Shown here piece by piece: positions 63,269 through 64,000 of a stretch of DNA of 64,000 nucleotides. Source of the stretch: Massilimicrobiota sp. An134. GTDB taxonomy: Bacteria; Bacillota_I; Bacilli_A; Erysipelotrichales; Coprobacillaceae. The DNA is taken from positions 1-64,000 of the forward strand of contig NZ_NFLH01000005.1 in the NCBI RefSeq assembly GCF_002160815.1, in the 5' to 3' direction. The notes under the pieces were generated by a model. It did no database searches. It saw nothing but the letters and a program-made list of their open reading frames with translations, and had not been told where the DNA came from. Each line of letters begins with the position of its first letter. Position 1 is the stretch's first letter. The translations under genes and the position numbers were made by a program.

Positions 63269-64000
63269 ATGAAAGTACTTATTTTATTTGTTGAAATTAC
63301 TTCTTATAATATAGCACGAATCAGAAATGTCTATGAAAAACACGAAGACATTTCTTGCGATTATGTGTACTGTAATGAGAGTATTAGTGGACATAAAACT
63401 AGAGAAACATTACCGGTGAATGCTAGAATTTTATCTGGAAATACGGTAAATAAATTAAGGCAACTGGTATCGATACTTCGATCAAAAAAATATGATTTTA
63501 TTGAAATAAATGGATATGCTGACAGCCTTAGGTTTTTTTTAATACAATATGCCAAACTTAATAAAATTGCATATGCAATTGAAACCGATACTCAATTATT
63601 AATACCAAATAATTTGATAAAAAGATTATTAAAATATATGTACCTTAAATATATATTTCATGGCAAACACGCATATGGTTTTGCTGGTGGAACAAGGCAA
63701 AAATATTTATTTGAATATTATGGAATGTTGAAAGATAATATACATGTTTTGCCTATGACAGTAGATTTGCAACAATTTTTATCTGTAGCAAAAAAACATG
63801 ATAAAAGTTATTATAAAGAAAAATATGGTTTTGAAAATAAAAGAGTGATTCTTTATGTTGGGAGATTTGAAAGTGTTAAGAATGTACAACTTTTACTATC
63901 AGCTTTTCATGAAATAAGTAAAAAAAATTCTGATGTTTCTTGCTTATTAATTGGAAAAGGAACATTACAATCTAAGTTGCAACAACAATGTGAAGAAAAA
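63269..64000 (+). CDS. Glycosyltransferase, partial at window edge
   Basis: An open frame of 244 codons runs to the end of the window. ATG 63269 is preceded by GGAGGGA. The protein starts MKVLILFVEITSYNIARIRN and, after a Rossmann-like N-terminal domain with FAGGTRQKYLFEYYGM near residues 138-153, enters a GT4 donor domain: RVILYVGRFESVKNVQLLLS near 192-211 and LLIGKGTLQSKL. The gene is cut by the window boundary. About 155 AT-rich bases separate it from the acetyltransferase gene, with no terminator seen, so it is probably part of the same operon. Confidence 0.85.
   Translation, partial: MKVLILFVEITSYNIARIRNVYEKHEDISCDYVYCNESISGHKTRETLPVNARILSGNTVNKLRQLVSILRSKKYDFIEINGYADSLRFFLIQYAKLNKIAYAIETDTQLLIPNNLIKRLLKYMYLKYIFHGKHAYGFAGGTRQKYLFEYYGMLKDNIHVLPMTVDLQQFLSVAKKHDKSYYKEKYGFENKRVILYVGRFESVKNVQLLLSAFHEISKKNSDVSCLLIGKGTLQSKLQQQCEEK

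Noticed and set aside
51013-64000. Mobile element or prophage carrying the polysaccharide genes
   Set aside because: No transposase, integrase, terminal repeats or attachment-site duplication was found; the AT-rich patch at 58.2-59 kb is explained by a decayed gene.

Overview
The window looks like chromosomal DNA from a low-GC, Gram-positive anaerobe of the Bacillota, most likely an Erysipelotrichia/Coprobacillaceae-type gut bacterium. This rests on AT-rich codon use, AGGAGG-type ribosome sites, a T-box leader, DivIB, YhgE/Pip and OpuC-type genes, and a giant radical-type 2-hydroxyacyl-CoA dehydratase-like protein. The taxon is an inference from gene content; no rRNA or tRNA gene was seen.

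Layout. 1-1.4 kb holds a divergent pair, a truncated LysR regulator and a YczE-type membrane protein with an in-frame stop, both apparently decaying. 1.4-6 kb has a small exported protein, an M17 aminopeptidase, a YtrA-type GntR regulator with its ABC transporter behind a clear operator array, and a DUF5714 protein. 6-10 kb has an alpha/beta hydrolase, a TetR regulator next to a zinc alcohol dehydrogenase, a degraded acetyltransferase and a small membrane protein. 10-20 kb is core metabolism: threonylcarbamoyl-AMP synthase, rpiB, glyA, upp, then the complete F-type ATP synthase operon atpI-B-E-F-H-A-G-D-C. Its c subunit carries two carboxylates typical of a Na+-type site. 20-27.4 kb has an orphan PTS IIB, two cell-wall hydrolases, mscL, and a reverse-strand SCP2-like/alcohol dehydrogenase/aldehyde dehydrogenase operon.

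27.4-39 kb has a T-box-controlled metG, a HAAS-type membrane protein, YggS, an HD phosphohydrolase, an M20 amidohydrolase, and a MarR regulator ahead of a 1406-residue BadF/HgdC-HgdB-like protein whose architecture resembles the proposed anaerobic plasmalogen synthase. 39-51 kb has an OpuC-like osmolyte transporter (permease fused to its binding protein), a DivIB gene split by a frameshift, a second alpha/beta hydrolase, a reverse operon of Rrf2 regulator, M42 peptidase and HAD phosphatase, a divergent YhgE/Pip export-like protein, a MarR operon with paired operators, and a lipoprotein.

51-64 kb is the proximal part of a surface-polysaccharide operon. It starts with a membrane nucleotide-sugar dehydratase, then a structured leader and a NusG paralogue of LoaP type, then the initiating sugar-phosphate transferase, epimerase/dehydratase genes, several glycosyltransferases, a polysaccharide deacetylase and a FemAB/CelD-like acetyltransferase. 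No flippase or polymerase lies in the window. Several genes here are damaged: loaP has an amber codon at a likely Trp position, an O-acyltransferase is a multi-frameshift remnant, and one glycosyltransferase has no canonical start codon. The recurring Trp-to-stop lesions and frameshifts suggest phase-off or decaying surface functions, or consensus errors that should be checked against reads. Terminators are described where the hairpin and T-run are visible.
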